9,383 nt of DNA, taken from JAHEFX01 sp964614585 (GTDB lineage: Bacteria; Actinomycetota; Acidimicrobiia; Spongiisociales; JAENVV01). Numbering within the stretch: position 1 is the first letter of the stretch; each line of letters starts with the position of its first letter. The translations under genes were made by a program, and so were the position numbers. The stretch spans positions 1-9,383 of the forward strand of contig CAZTLW010000092.1 of the NCBI GenBank assembly GCA_964614585.1, read 5' to 3'. The notes beneath the pieces were generated by a model, which worked only from the letters and a program-made list of their open reading frames with translations, ran no database searches and had not been told where the DNA came from. This document shows positions 1-6,492 of the stretch, piece by piece.

Positions 1-116
1 GCGGAATGGGTCAGGGACAATTCATCGGCCGCAGCGGTGGCGGTTCCAAGGCGATCCACCGCTTCCAGTGCAAGAAGCGAACTGATCGAGGGAAGAAAGC
101 GGCGCGGGGCGATCAT
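1..116 (-). CDS. LysR-family transcriptional regulator, N-terminal part (cut by window start)
   Basis: Only the first 38 codons are inside the window. The translation starts MIAPRRFLPSISSLLALEAV and continues with DRLGTATAAADELSLTHSA. This matches the beginning of the LysR winged helix-turn-helix: a leader, the first helix (LLALEAVDRLG), and the turn into the second helix (TAAADELSLTHSA; compare the family pattern xAAxxLxxTxSA). LysR proteins are cytoplasmic DNA-binding regulators with a C-terminal effector domain, which here lies outside the window. The ATG (complement of 114-116) has a GGAG about 10 bases upstream. The gene is divergent from the catabolic operon starting near 188-212, which is the usual position for a LysR regulator of the neighbouring operon. 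An inducer such as pipecolate, aminoadipate or lysine is only an inference from the neighbours. Confidence 0.85.
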   Translation of the reverse strand, partial: MIAPRRFLPSISSLLALEAVDRLGTATAAADELSLTHS

Positions 117-187
117 GTGAGTTTTTCTCCAGTGTGTGCGATTTAATATCGTTATTTCGAACCGCTGAAAACGCCTAGAATGCGCGA
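117..187. promoter_or_regulatory. Divergent promoter region with AT-rich palindromes (possible LysR operator)
   Basis: This 71-base spacer between the LysR gene and the plus-strand operon has an AT-rich patch in otherwise GC-rich DNA. Visible elements are an imperfectly spaced inverted repeat CGAT-TTAAT-ATCG at 139-151, a perfect palindrome TTCGAA at 156-161, and TAGAAT at 176-181, which differs from the sigma-70 -10 consensus TATAAT at one base. No good -35 box is visible: TTATTT at 152-157 has 18-base spacing but is a poor match. LysR proteins typically bind T-N11-A sites with dyad symmetry near such a promoter. Several T-N11-A matches occur by chance in AT-rich DNA, so the exact operator cannot be assigned. 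Confidence 0.4.
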
Positions 188-211
188 ATGACAAATCGTC
201 AGGGAACCCGC

Positions 212-406
212 ATGACCAAGCCAGAGGATTTTCGCCGTGTCGTCCGCATGGCAGAGTTTGAGCCATCGGAAATTGCACAGCCCTGCGTGCGCGCAGCGGG
301 CCGCGCCTTTGGGATGCCGGGGCATGTGCGGCTGTCATTTGCCTATGGCGATGCTGGCCTTGACGCGGGCTTTGATCAGGTATCCGAATTCGTGAGCGGG
401 GCCTGA
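212..406 (+). pseudogene. Remnant of a class I/II PLP aminotransferase (C-terminal tail on a short N-terminus)
   Basis: The open frame encodes 64 residues from the ATG at 212, which has AGGGA at 201-205, six bases upstream. An in-frame ATG at 188 has no ribosome binding site. Residues about 25-62 (GRAFGMPGHVRLSFAYGD, then a helix GLDAGFDQVSEFV) resemble the extreme C-terminus of fold-type I aminotransferases, where xFGxxGxxRxSxA precedes the last helix. The arginine of HVRLSF sits where these enzymes bind the substrate carboxylate. The whole PLP domain, including the Schiff-base lysine, is missing, although the frame is intact and keeps a start site. The simplest reading is a large in-frame internal deletion of an aminotransferase gene that headed the operon. 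An aminotransferase would suit the step alpha-aminoadipate to 2-oxoadipate. The first 24 residues are not recognised. It could still be expressed as a small protein, but catalysis is impossible. Confidence 0.6.
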
Positions 407-443
407 GCTGCGCCGCCCCGGCTTGGCCCGCCTGCCTTGATGT

Positions 444-449
444 GAGGAG
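444..449 (+). promoter_or_regulatory. Ribosome binding site setting the E1 gene start
   Basis: GAGGAG ends five bases before the ATG at 455. A GTG at 449 in the same frame overlaps this purine run and so cannot be served by it. That decides the start in favour of 455. Confidence 0.7.
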
Positions 450-454
450 TGCAC

Positions 455-2644
455 ATGGATCGCGCGAAGATCGTTCATACCAACTTTCTGGAGCGGGTTG
501 CGGCGGGCGATCTGCCTGCCGGGGCCGCGCCTTCGGGGGCGCTGTCGCCGGAGCGGGCAGTGGAAATCTACCGTTCGGGCTGCCTGTCGCGGGCATTGGA
601 TCGCAAGAGCCGAGCCATGCAAGCCGCCGGGCAGGGCTTCTACACCATCGGCTCGTCAGGTCACGAGGGCATGGCAGCCGTGGCCGCCGCGCTGCGCCCG
701 AGTGACCCGGCCTTCTTGCACTACCGCGACGCGGCTTTTCAGATCCAGCGCGCCGAGCAAGTGCCGGGACAGTCGATGACATGGGACATGCTGCTGTCTT
801 TCGCCTGTTCGTCTGAAGATCCGATTTCGGGCGGGCGGCACAAGGTGCTGGGATCGAAGGCGTTGAACATTCCGCCGCAGACCTCGACCATCGCCAGCCA
901 TCTGCCCAAGGCGGTCGGCGCGGCCTATTCCATCGGCGCGGCGCGGCGGCGGCGGCCGGAACATGCCACGCTGCCCGACGATAGCATCGTGTTTTGCAGC
1001 TTTGGCGACGCGTCGGCCAACCATTCCACCGCGCAGGGGGCGTTCAACACCGCGGGATGGACCGCCTATCAGTCCGCGCCGCTGCCGCTGTTGTTCTGCT
1101 GCGAGGATAACGGGATCGGCATCTCCACGAAGACGCCGAAGGGCTGGATCGCCGCCAATTTCGCGGCCCGGCCCGGCATCAGGTATTTCGCCTGTGACGG
1201 TCTTGATATCTACGACACATACGCCACGGCGCGCGCCGCCGCCGACTATGTGCGCCGCCGCAAGAAGCCTGCCTTCCTGCATGTCCGCACCGTCCGGCTC
1301 TATGGTCATGCGGGGGCCGATGTTGCCACTTCTTACCTGCCCAAGGCCGAGGTCGAGGCGGACGAGGCCAACGATCCGCTGCTGCATTCCGTGCGCCTGT
1401 TGTCCGAGGCAAGGGCGTTGGCGCCGCAGGCGGCGCTGTCGATCTACGAGAGCACCAACGCCAGGGTCGAACGGGTCGGCGACGAGGCCGCGACGCGACC
1501 GCGCCTGCAAACCGCGCGCGACGTGATGGCAAGCTTGATCCCGCCCGCGCGCCCCTGCCAGCCCACCAACGGACCTGCGCAGGAGGCACGCGCAGCGGCC
1601 TTTGGCAGTGACCTCAAGGCCTTGAGAGAGCCGCAGATCATGTCGCGGCTGATCAACTGGGCGCTGACCGACATGATGCTGACCCATCCCGAGATCGTCA
1701 TGATGGGCGAGGATGTCGGCCGCAAGGGCGGTGTCTATGGCGTGACCCAGAAGCTTCATCAGCGGTTCGGCCCGGACCGGATGATCGACACGCTGCTGGA
1801 CGAGCAATCCATTCTCGGGCTGGCCATCGGCATGGCGCAGAATGGATTCGTCCCGATGCCCGAGATCCAGTTCCTGGCCTATCTGCACAATGCCGAGGAT
1901 CAGATCAGGGGCGAGGCGGCAACCTTGCCCTTCTTCTCGAATGGCCAATACACCAACCCGATGGTTATGCGGATTGCTGGCTTGGGCTACCAAAAGGGCT
2001 TTGGCGGGCATTTCCACAACGACAACTCCGTCGCGGTACTGCGCGATATTCCCGGTGTGATCCTGGCAGTGCCATCGAACGGGGCCGATGCGGCGCGGAT
2101 GCTGCGCGAATGCGTGCGGCTGGCGCGCGAGGAGCAGCGTGTTGTCGCGTTTCTTGAACCCATCGCGCTTTATCCCATGCGAGATCTGCACGAGGTGGGC
2201 GATGGCCAGTGGATGTGCCCCTACCCCGACCCGTCCGAGACGATCCCGCTGGGCGAGGTTGGAATGCACGGCAGCGGCACGGATCTGGCCATTGTCACCT
2301 TCGGGAACGGCGCCTACCTGTCACAACAGGCACTGCCGCAAATCGAGGATTCCGGGGTGAAGGCACGGATTGTCGATACCCGCTGGCTGTCCCCGCTGCC
2401 CAAGGAGGCGCTCAGCGCGGCGGTAGAGGGGTGCGAGCGTATCCTGATCGTGGACGAGACTCGCCATTCGGGCGGGGTGGCCGAGGCGCTGATGGCGCAT
2501 TTTGCTGAAACCACCCGTGCCGCGCTGTCGCGGCTCACCGCCGAGGACAGTTTCATCGCCACCGGCCCCGCCTATGGCGCAACGATGCCATCGAAGGACA
2601 GCATCGCCGCGGCGGCGCTGAAGATGGCGGAGGGGGGCGCATGA
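455..2644 (+). CDS. Thiamine-diphosphate-dependent 2-oxoacid dehydrogenase E1, alpha and beta subunits fused
   Basis: A 729-residue cytoplasmic protein that should decarboxylate a 2-oxoacid using thiamine diphosphate. Residues about 35-365 are an E1-alpha domain like that of branched-chain oxoacid dehydrogenase: HYRDAAF at 89-95, TIASHLPKAVGAAYS at 145-159, and the ThDP/Mg motif GDASANHS (183-190 region) ending at EDNGIGIST (217-225). Residues about 393-729 are an E1-beta domain: GEDVGRKGGVYGVT at 418-431, the cofactor-activating glutamate in DTLLDEQSILG (E450), a histidine in GGHFHND (H521), and the C-terminal transketolase domain with VDTRWLSPLP and ILIVDETRHSGG. The linker (about 365-392) is proline/alanine rich. 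The third residue of the usual GDG motif is alanine, and the usual phosphorylation-loop serine cluster is not evident. Such enzymes normally pass the acyl group to a lipoyl E2, and none is encoded here. The next gene overlaps by four bases. Neighbouring aminoadipate-forming enzymes suggest 2-oxoadipate as substrate, but a branched-chain 2-oxoacid cannot be excluded. Confidence 0.85.
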   Translation: MDRAKIVHTNFLERVAAGDLPAGAAPSGALSPERAVEIYRSGCLSRALDRKSRAMQAAGQGFYTIGSSGHEGMAAVAAALRPSDPAFLHYRDAAFQIQRAEQVPGQSMTWDMLLSFACSSEDPISGGRHKVLGSKALNIPPQTSTIASHLPKAVGAAYSIGAARRRRPEHATLPDDSIVFCSFGDASANHSTAQGAFNTAGWTAYQSAPLPLLFCCEDNGIGISTKTPKGWIAANFAARPGIRYFACDGLDIYDTYATARAAADYVRRRKKPAFLHVRTVRLYGHAGADVATSYLPKAEVEADEANDPLLHSVRLLSEARALAPQAALSIYESTNARVERVGDEAATRPRLQTARDVMASLIPPARPCQPTNGPAQEARAAAFGSDLKALREPQIMSRLINWALTDMMLTHPEIVMMGEDVGRKGGVYGVTQKLHQRFGPDRMIDTLLDEQSILGLAIGMAQNGFVPMPEIQFLAYLHNAEDQIRGEAATLPFFSNGQYTNPMVMRIAGLGYQKGFGGHFHNDNSVAVLRDIPGVILAVPSNGADAARMLRECVRLAREEQRVVAFLEPIALYPMRDLHEVGDGQWMCPYPDPSETIPLGEVGMHGSGTDLAIVTFGNGAYLSQQALPQIEDSGVKARIVDTRWLSPLPKEALSAAVEGCERILIVDETRHSGGVAEALMAHFAETTRAALSRLTAEDSFIATGPAYGATMPSKDSIAAAALKMAEGGA

Positions 2645-3690
2645 AAACCGCCGTTGTCATCTGCCCCGGACGGGGTACCTACAATGCCACCGAGCTGGGC
2701 TATCTGGCGCGGCACTTCCCCGATCCGGGGCTTTTGTCGGCCTTTGACGCCATGCGCCGCGATCAGGGGCAGGAGCCGCTGTCCACCCTTGACGGTGCGG
2801 CGCGGTTTTCGCTGTCGAAACACAGCCGGGGCGACAACGCCTCGGGCCTGATCTATGCAGCGACTTACGGTGATTTCCTGTCGATTGATCGAGACGAGAT
2901 CGAGATCGTCGCCGTCACCGGCAATTCGATGGGCTGGTACTCGGCGCTGGCCTGCGGTGGGGCTTTGTCGGCAGAAAACGGGTTTCGCGTCACCAACACG
3001 ATGGGCACGCTGATGCACGAGGCCCTGATTGGCGGTCAGTTGATCCATCCCTGGATGGATGATGACTGGCTGCCGCAACCGGCCCGGCGCGCGGCGCTAT
3101 TGTCGCTGGTGGCGCAGATCGACGGGAGGCGTGACCATACCCTGAGCCTGTCGATCGACCTGGGCGGGATGCTGGTGCTTGCCGGAAACGAGGCCGGTCT
3201 GAGCGCGTTCGAGGCGTCGGTGGACCCGGTGCAGGGGCGCTTCCCGATGCGGCCGGGCAATCACGCGGCCTTTCATAGCGCGTTACAGGCGCCGGTGGCC
3301 AAGCGTGGTCGAACGATGCTGCCGCAAGACCTGTTTTTGCAACCTGATCTGCCAATGATCGACGGGCGCGGGGCGGTTTGGTGGCCGGGCGCGTCGAATT
3401 TGGCCGATCTGAGGCACTACACCCTCGGCGCGCAGGTGACAGAGCCCTACGATTTCACCCGCGCCATCACGGTGGCCGCCCGCGAATTTGCCCCCGATCT
3501 GTTCATTGTCACCGGCCCGGGCACCACGTTGGGCGGCGCTGTCGCTCAATCCCTGATCCTGGCCGATTGGAAGGGCATGTCAGACAAGGCTGCCTTCAAA
3601 CACCACCAAGAGAAACAGCCGCTGTTGGTGTCCATGGGAATGGACGATCAGCGCGGCGCGGTAATCCAAGGAGAAACTCATGTCGCATAG
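2641..3690 (+). CDS. FabD-fold acyltransferase-like protein (malonyl-CoA:ACP transacylase homologue) without the malonyl-binding Arg
   Basis: A 349-residue protein of the FabD/acyltransferase fold, starting ICPGRGTYNATELGYLARHF where FabD has its PGQGSQ entry. The nucleophile motif is GNSMG (94-98, Ser96) in place of GHSLG. By spacing to E. coli FabD (S92, R117, H201, Q250), the histidine is H212 in AFHSALQAP and the backbone glutamine is Q265 in GAQVTEPYDFTRAI, followed by the conserved VTGPGTTLGG. The FabD arginine that holds the malonyl carboxylate falls, at the same 25-residue distance from Ser, on Met121 (NTMGTLMHEA). In this fold, loss of that arginine generally favours non-carboxylated acyl groups, so fatty-acid malonyl transfer is unlikely. 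The ATG overlaps the E1 stop as ATGA with GGAGG at 2629-2633. Tight coupling suggests it works with the E1, perhaps moving or hydrolysing its acyl product. That is inference: no acyl carrier protein or E2 is nearby. Confidence 0.75.
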   Translation: MKTAVVICPGRGTYNATELGYLARHFPDPGLLSAFDAMRRDQGQEPLSTLDGAARFSLSKHSRGDNASGLIYAATYGDFLSIDRDEIEIVAVTGNSMGWYSALACGGALSAENGFRVTNTMGTLMHEALIGGQLIHPWMDDDWLPQPARRAALLSLVAQIDGRRDHTLSLSIDLGGMLVLAGNEAGLSAFEASVDPVQGRFPMRPGNHAAFHSALQAPVAKRGRTMLPQDLFLQPDLPMIDGRGAVWWPGASNLADLRHYTLGAQVTEPYDFTRAITVAAREFAPDLFIVTGPGTTLGGAVAQSLILADWKGMSDKAAFKHHQEKQPLLVSMGMDDQRGAVIQGETHVA

Positions 3691-5182
3691 CAAGATACTG
3701 GCCGATACCGCCCTGAACGACGCCGATCTGACCGGCGGCAGCCTGCCCGTTTTCACGCCGGTGGACGGCTCGGAAATCGCGCGGCTCAAGCCCCACTCGG
3801 CGGCCGAGGCGAACGCCATGATCGACACCGCGCATCAGGCCTTTCTGGACTGGCGCAAGGTGCCTGCGCCGCGGCGGGGCGAATTCGTGCGTCTTCTGGG
3901 CGAGGAACTGCGCCGCCAGAAAGACGCGCTTGGTGCGCTGGTGTCGCTGGAATGCGGCAAGATCCTGCAAGAGGGCCTGGGCGAAGTGCAGGAGATGATC
4001 GACATCTGCGACTTTGCCGTTGGCCTCTCGCGGCAGCTATATGGACTGACCATCGCGTCGGAACGCCCCGGCCACGCCATGCGCGAAAGCTGGCACCCGA
4101 TGGGGGTATGCGGTGTCATCACCGCCTTCAACTTCCCCGTTGCGCCCTGGTCGTGGAACGCGGCGCTGGCGCTGGTTTGCGGCGATCCGGTGATCTGGAA
4201 ACCGTCCGAGAAATCGCCGCTGACGGCGCTGGCGGTGCAGAAGATCTGCGAACGTGTGCGCGAGACATTCGGCGCGGATGCGCCCGAGGGCCTGACGCAG
4301 GTCATGATCGGCGAACGCGAACTGGGCGAGGCGCTGACCGCCAATCCCAAGGTTGCCATCGTGTCGGCCACCGGATCGGTGCCGATGGGGCGCGCAGTCG
4401 CCGCCAGCATGTCGAAGCGCCTTGGACGGACGATCCTGGAATTGGGCGGCAACAACGCGATGATCGTGGCATCGTCGGCCGATCTGGAAATGGCGCTCAG
4501 GGCGATCGTGTTCTCGGCCGTGGGCACCGCCGGACAGCGCTGCACGTCGCTGCGCCGGGTCATCGTGCACGAGGATGTCCATGACGCGCTGATCCCGCGG
4601 CTGGTGAGTGCCTATAAGGGCCTGCCCATAGGCGACCCGCTGGCCGATGGCACACTTGTCGGCCCGTTGATCGACACGGACGCGCTGGCGGCAATGGACC
4701 GCGCCCTGGATCAGGCCAGGGCCGAAGGAGGAACCGTGCATGGCGGCGGCCGGGCGCTGAGCGACAGCTATCCCGATGCTGCCTATGTCCACCCCGCCAT
4801 CGTGGAGATGCCGGAACAAAGCGCCATCGTGCATCACGAGACCTTTGCGCCGATCCTCTACGTGATGAAGTATCGCGATCTGGATGACGCCATCGCCATG
4901 CAGAACGCGGTGCCGCAGGGCCTGTCGTCGTGCATATTCTCGACGGATTTGCGCGAGACGGAATATTTCCTCTCGGCGGTTGGGTCTGACTGCGGTATTG
5001 CCAACGTCAATATCGGCCCCTCCGGCGCCGAGATCGGCGGCGCCTTTGGCGGCGAGAAGGATACGGGCGGTGGCCGTGAAAGTGGTTCGGACGCATGGAA
5101 AGGCTACATGCGCCGTCAGACAAATACGATAAACTATTCGCGTGACCTACCACTGGCGCAGGGGATCAAGTTTGACATCTGA
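3680..5182 (+). CDS. amaB: Alpha-aminoadipate semialdehyde / L-piperideine-6-carboxylate dehydrogenase (ALDH7, antiquitin type)
   Basis: A 500-residue NAD(P)-dependent aldehyde dehydrogenase of the ALDH7 family, which oxidises alpha-aminoadipate semialdehyde (in equilibrium with piperideine-6-carboxylate) to alpha-aminoadipate in lysine breakdown. Visible residues: AFNFP with Asn151 (oxyanion hole), WKPSEKSP with Lys174 (cofactor), ELGGNNA with general base Glu254, and GQRCTS with nucleophile Cys288. The C-terminal block is the strongest evidence for subfamily: SGAEIGGAFGGEKDTGGGRE, then WKGYMRRQTNTINYS and LPLAQGIKF, which closely follows antiquitin and is not typical of other ALDHs. The length agrees with AmaB (about 500 residues). 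The start ATG has AAGGAG at 3668-3673, six bases upstream, and overlaps the previous gene by 11 bases. The next gene overlaps its 3' end and encodes the likely producer of its substrate. P. putida has the same amaA/amaB pairing. Confidence 0.9.
   Translation: MSHSKILADTALNDADLTGGSLPVFTPVDGSEIARLKPHSAAEANAMIDTAHQAFLDWRKVPAPRRGEFVRLLGEELRRQKDALGALVSLECGKILQEGLGEVQEMIDICDFAVGLSRQLYGLTIASERPGHAMRESWHPMGVCGVITAFNFPVAPWSWNAALALVCGDPVIWKPSEKSPLTALAVQKICERVRETFGADAPEGLTQVMIGERELGEALTANPKVAIVSATGSVPMGRAVAASMSKRLGRTILELGGNNAMIVASSADLEMALRAIVFSAVGTAGQRCTSLRRVIVHEDVHDALIPRLVSAYKGLPIGDPLADGTLVGPLIDTDALAAMDRALDQARAEGGTVHGGGRALSDSYPDAAYVHPAIVEMPEQSAIVHHETFAPILYVMKYRDLDDAIAMQNAVPQGLSSCIFSTDLRETEYFLSAVGSDCGIANVNIGPSGAEIGGAFGGEKDTGGGRESGSDAWKGYMRRQTNTINYSRDLPLAQGIKFDI
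5160..5166 (+). promoter_or_regulatory. Probable ribosome binding site for a TTG start of the FAD oxidase
   Basis: AGGGGAT lies five bases before a TTG at 5172, inside the end of the dehydrogenase gene. The alternative GTG at 5142 has no purine-rich sequence upstream (AAACTATTCGC). The TTG start yields MTSESEAGLW, a normal N-terminus, while the GTG start adds ten residues (MTYHWRRGSS) that are just an off-frame reading of the dehydrogenase's conserved C-terminus. Confidence 0.5.
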
Positions 5183-6467
5183 GAGTGAAGCGGGGCTTTG
5201 GGGGCGCAGCCTGCGAGACAGGGCGCAGACCGCTCCCCTTGATGGGGATCTGACCACCGATCTGGTAATCGTTGGCGGCGGGTTTACCGGCTGCGCTGCC
5301 GCGCTGGAGGGGGCGCGCGTGGGCGCGTCGGTCGCCTTGCTCGAGGGCAATGACATCGGTCATGGTGGCTCGGGGCGCAACGTCGGGCTTGTCAATGCCG
5401 GGCTTTGGCTGCCGCCGGAGACCATTCTCAAGCAGATGGGCGATGCCGCCGGGCAACGCCTGATCGACGCGCTGGCCACTGGCCCTGACCGCGTGTTCGA
5501 ACTGATCGAACGCGAGGCGATCTCGTGCGAGGCGACCCGGACCGGCACCTTGCATCTGGCGCATGCCCCAAGTGGCGTGAATGACCTGAAGGAAAGACAC
5601 CGGCAGGGCAATGCGGCGGGGGCCGGGCTGAAACTTCTGGACGCGCAAGAGACGCGCAAGCGAACCGGGTCGGACGCGTTTCACGGGGCGTTGTGGAACC
5701 CCCGTGCGGGCACGATCCAGCCGCTGGCCTATTGCCACGGGCTTGCCCATGCCGCCCTGCGCGCCGGAGCACGGGTATTTACCGGCACACCGGCGCAACG
5801 GATCAGCCGGCAGGGCGATGCATGGTGCGTGCACACGCGCACGGGCACGGTTCGGGCCGGCGCGCTGCTGATGGCCACGAATGCCTATGGTGTGGCGGCG
5901 GCGAAACCGGACCATCCGCAGCACGCCACCGTCAATTTCACGCAATTCGCTACCAGACCCCTGCCGCCTGAAGCGCTGGCGCGCGTCCTGCCCGGTAAGG
6001 AAGGATGCTGGGACACCGCAATGATCATGTCCGCGATCCGGCTGGATGCGGCGGGGCGGTTGATCATTGGTGGCATCGGGAACGGCCATGGCCCCGGCGC
6101 ACGCATCCACGCACAGTGGGCCCGCCGAAAGCTCAGGGCGATCTACCCCGCCTTGGCCGATATGCCGTTTGAACATGAATGGACCGGACGCATTGCCATG
6201 ACCAAAGATCACGTCCCCAGGATCGTGTCGCCGGGCAACTCTGCGTTGTCCATCTTCGGCTATTCCGGGCGCGGCATTGCGCCGGGCACGATTTTCGGCA
6301 CCGCGGCCGCGCGGGCCCTTCTCCAAGGCGATATGGAGTCCCTGCCGGCCCCTGTCTCAGGCAGCTATCGCGAACGCCTGACCACCGCGAGGGAGGTGTT
6401 TTTCGAGGCCGGTGCCGCTGCCGCCCACGCTGTCGGTGCGCGCGGGGCTTGGCGCGTGCATGAATGA
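5172..6467 (+). CDS. amaA: FAD-dependent amine oxidase of the DAO family, AmaA-like L-pipecolate oxidase
   Basis: A 431-residue (from TTG) FAD enzyme that probably oxidises L-pipecolate to piperideine-6-carboxylate, the substrate of the dehydrogenase encoded just upstream. The N-terminus carries the Rossmann dinucleotide motif VIVGGGFTG (32-40), Glu58 at the end of the second strand (ALLEGN) for the FAD ribose, and GHGGSGRNVGLVNAG (63-77), a segment shared with AmaA and related PuuB/DAO oxidases. Later landmarks are AGTIQPLAYCHGLA in the middle, GRIAMTKDH at about 339-347 and GYSGRG at about 363-368, the C-terminal FAD-contact loop. No signal peptide or membrane segment is seen. With the TTG start, the overlap with the dehydrogenase gene is 11 bases, the same as the preceding junction; with GTG at 5142 it would be 41. 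Other imino or amino acid substrates (glycine betaine relatives, gamma-glutamylputrescine) are possible, but the amaB partner favours pipecolate. Confidence 0.7.
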   Translation: MTSESEAGLWGRSLRDRAQTAPLDGDLTTDLVIVGGGFTGCAAALEGARVGASVALLEGNDIGHGGSGRNVGLVNAGLWLPPETILKQMGDAAGQRLIDALATGPDRVFELIEREAISCEATRTGTLHLAHAPSGVNDLKERHRQGNAAGAGLKLLDAQETRKRTGSDAFHGALWNPRAGTIQPLAYCHGLAHAALRAGARVFTGTPAQRISRQGDAWCVHTRTGTVRAGALLMATNAYGVAAAKPDHPQHATVNFTQFATRPLPPEALARVLPGKEGCWDTAMIMSAIRLDAAGRLIIGGIGNGHGPGARIHAQWARRKLRAIYPALADMPFEHEWTGRIAMTKDHVPRIVSPGNSALSIFGYSGRGIAPGTIFGTAAARALLQGDMESLPAPVSGSYRERLTTAREVFFEAGAAAAHAVGARGAWRVHE

Positions 6468-6492
6468 GCGCGACGACCGGACTCAGTCGCGC
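6468..6492. terminator. GC-rich inverted repeat between convergent operons (possible bidirectional terminator)
   Basis: GCGCGAC at 6468-6474 pairs perfectly with GTCGCGC at 6486-6492 across an 11-base loop. It begins right after the oxidase stop and includes the last codons of the convergent wzc gene. The stem is seven base pairs and almost all G/C. No T-run follows on either strand, so it is not a canonical intrinsic terminator; it may work with Rho or simply stabilise mRNA 3' ends. Confidence 0.35.

Noticed and set aside
397..420. Six-base-pair inverted repeat CGGGGC/GCCCCG across the stop of the aminotransferase remnant
   Set aside because: The stem is short with a 12-base loop and no T-run; GC-rich DNA produces such pairs often, so it is not called a terminator or attenuator.
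656..2269. Long minus-strand open frame (537 codons) opposite the E1 gene
   Set aside because: Its translation shows no family motif and has the histidine/arginine-rich composition typical of antisense frames in GC-rich DNA, while the plus-strand frame encodes clear E1 motifs throughout.
2641..3690. Calling this gene fabD
   Set aside because: The fold matches, but the malonyl-binding arginine is missing and the gene sits in a catabolic operon rather than with fatty-acid synthesis genes.
5166..6326. Minus-strand open frame (386 codons) opposite the FAD oxidase
   Set aside because: No recognisable domain, and biased composition from high third-position GC; the plus strand carries the full set of FAD-binding motifs.
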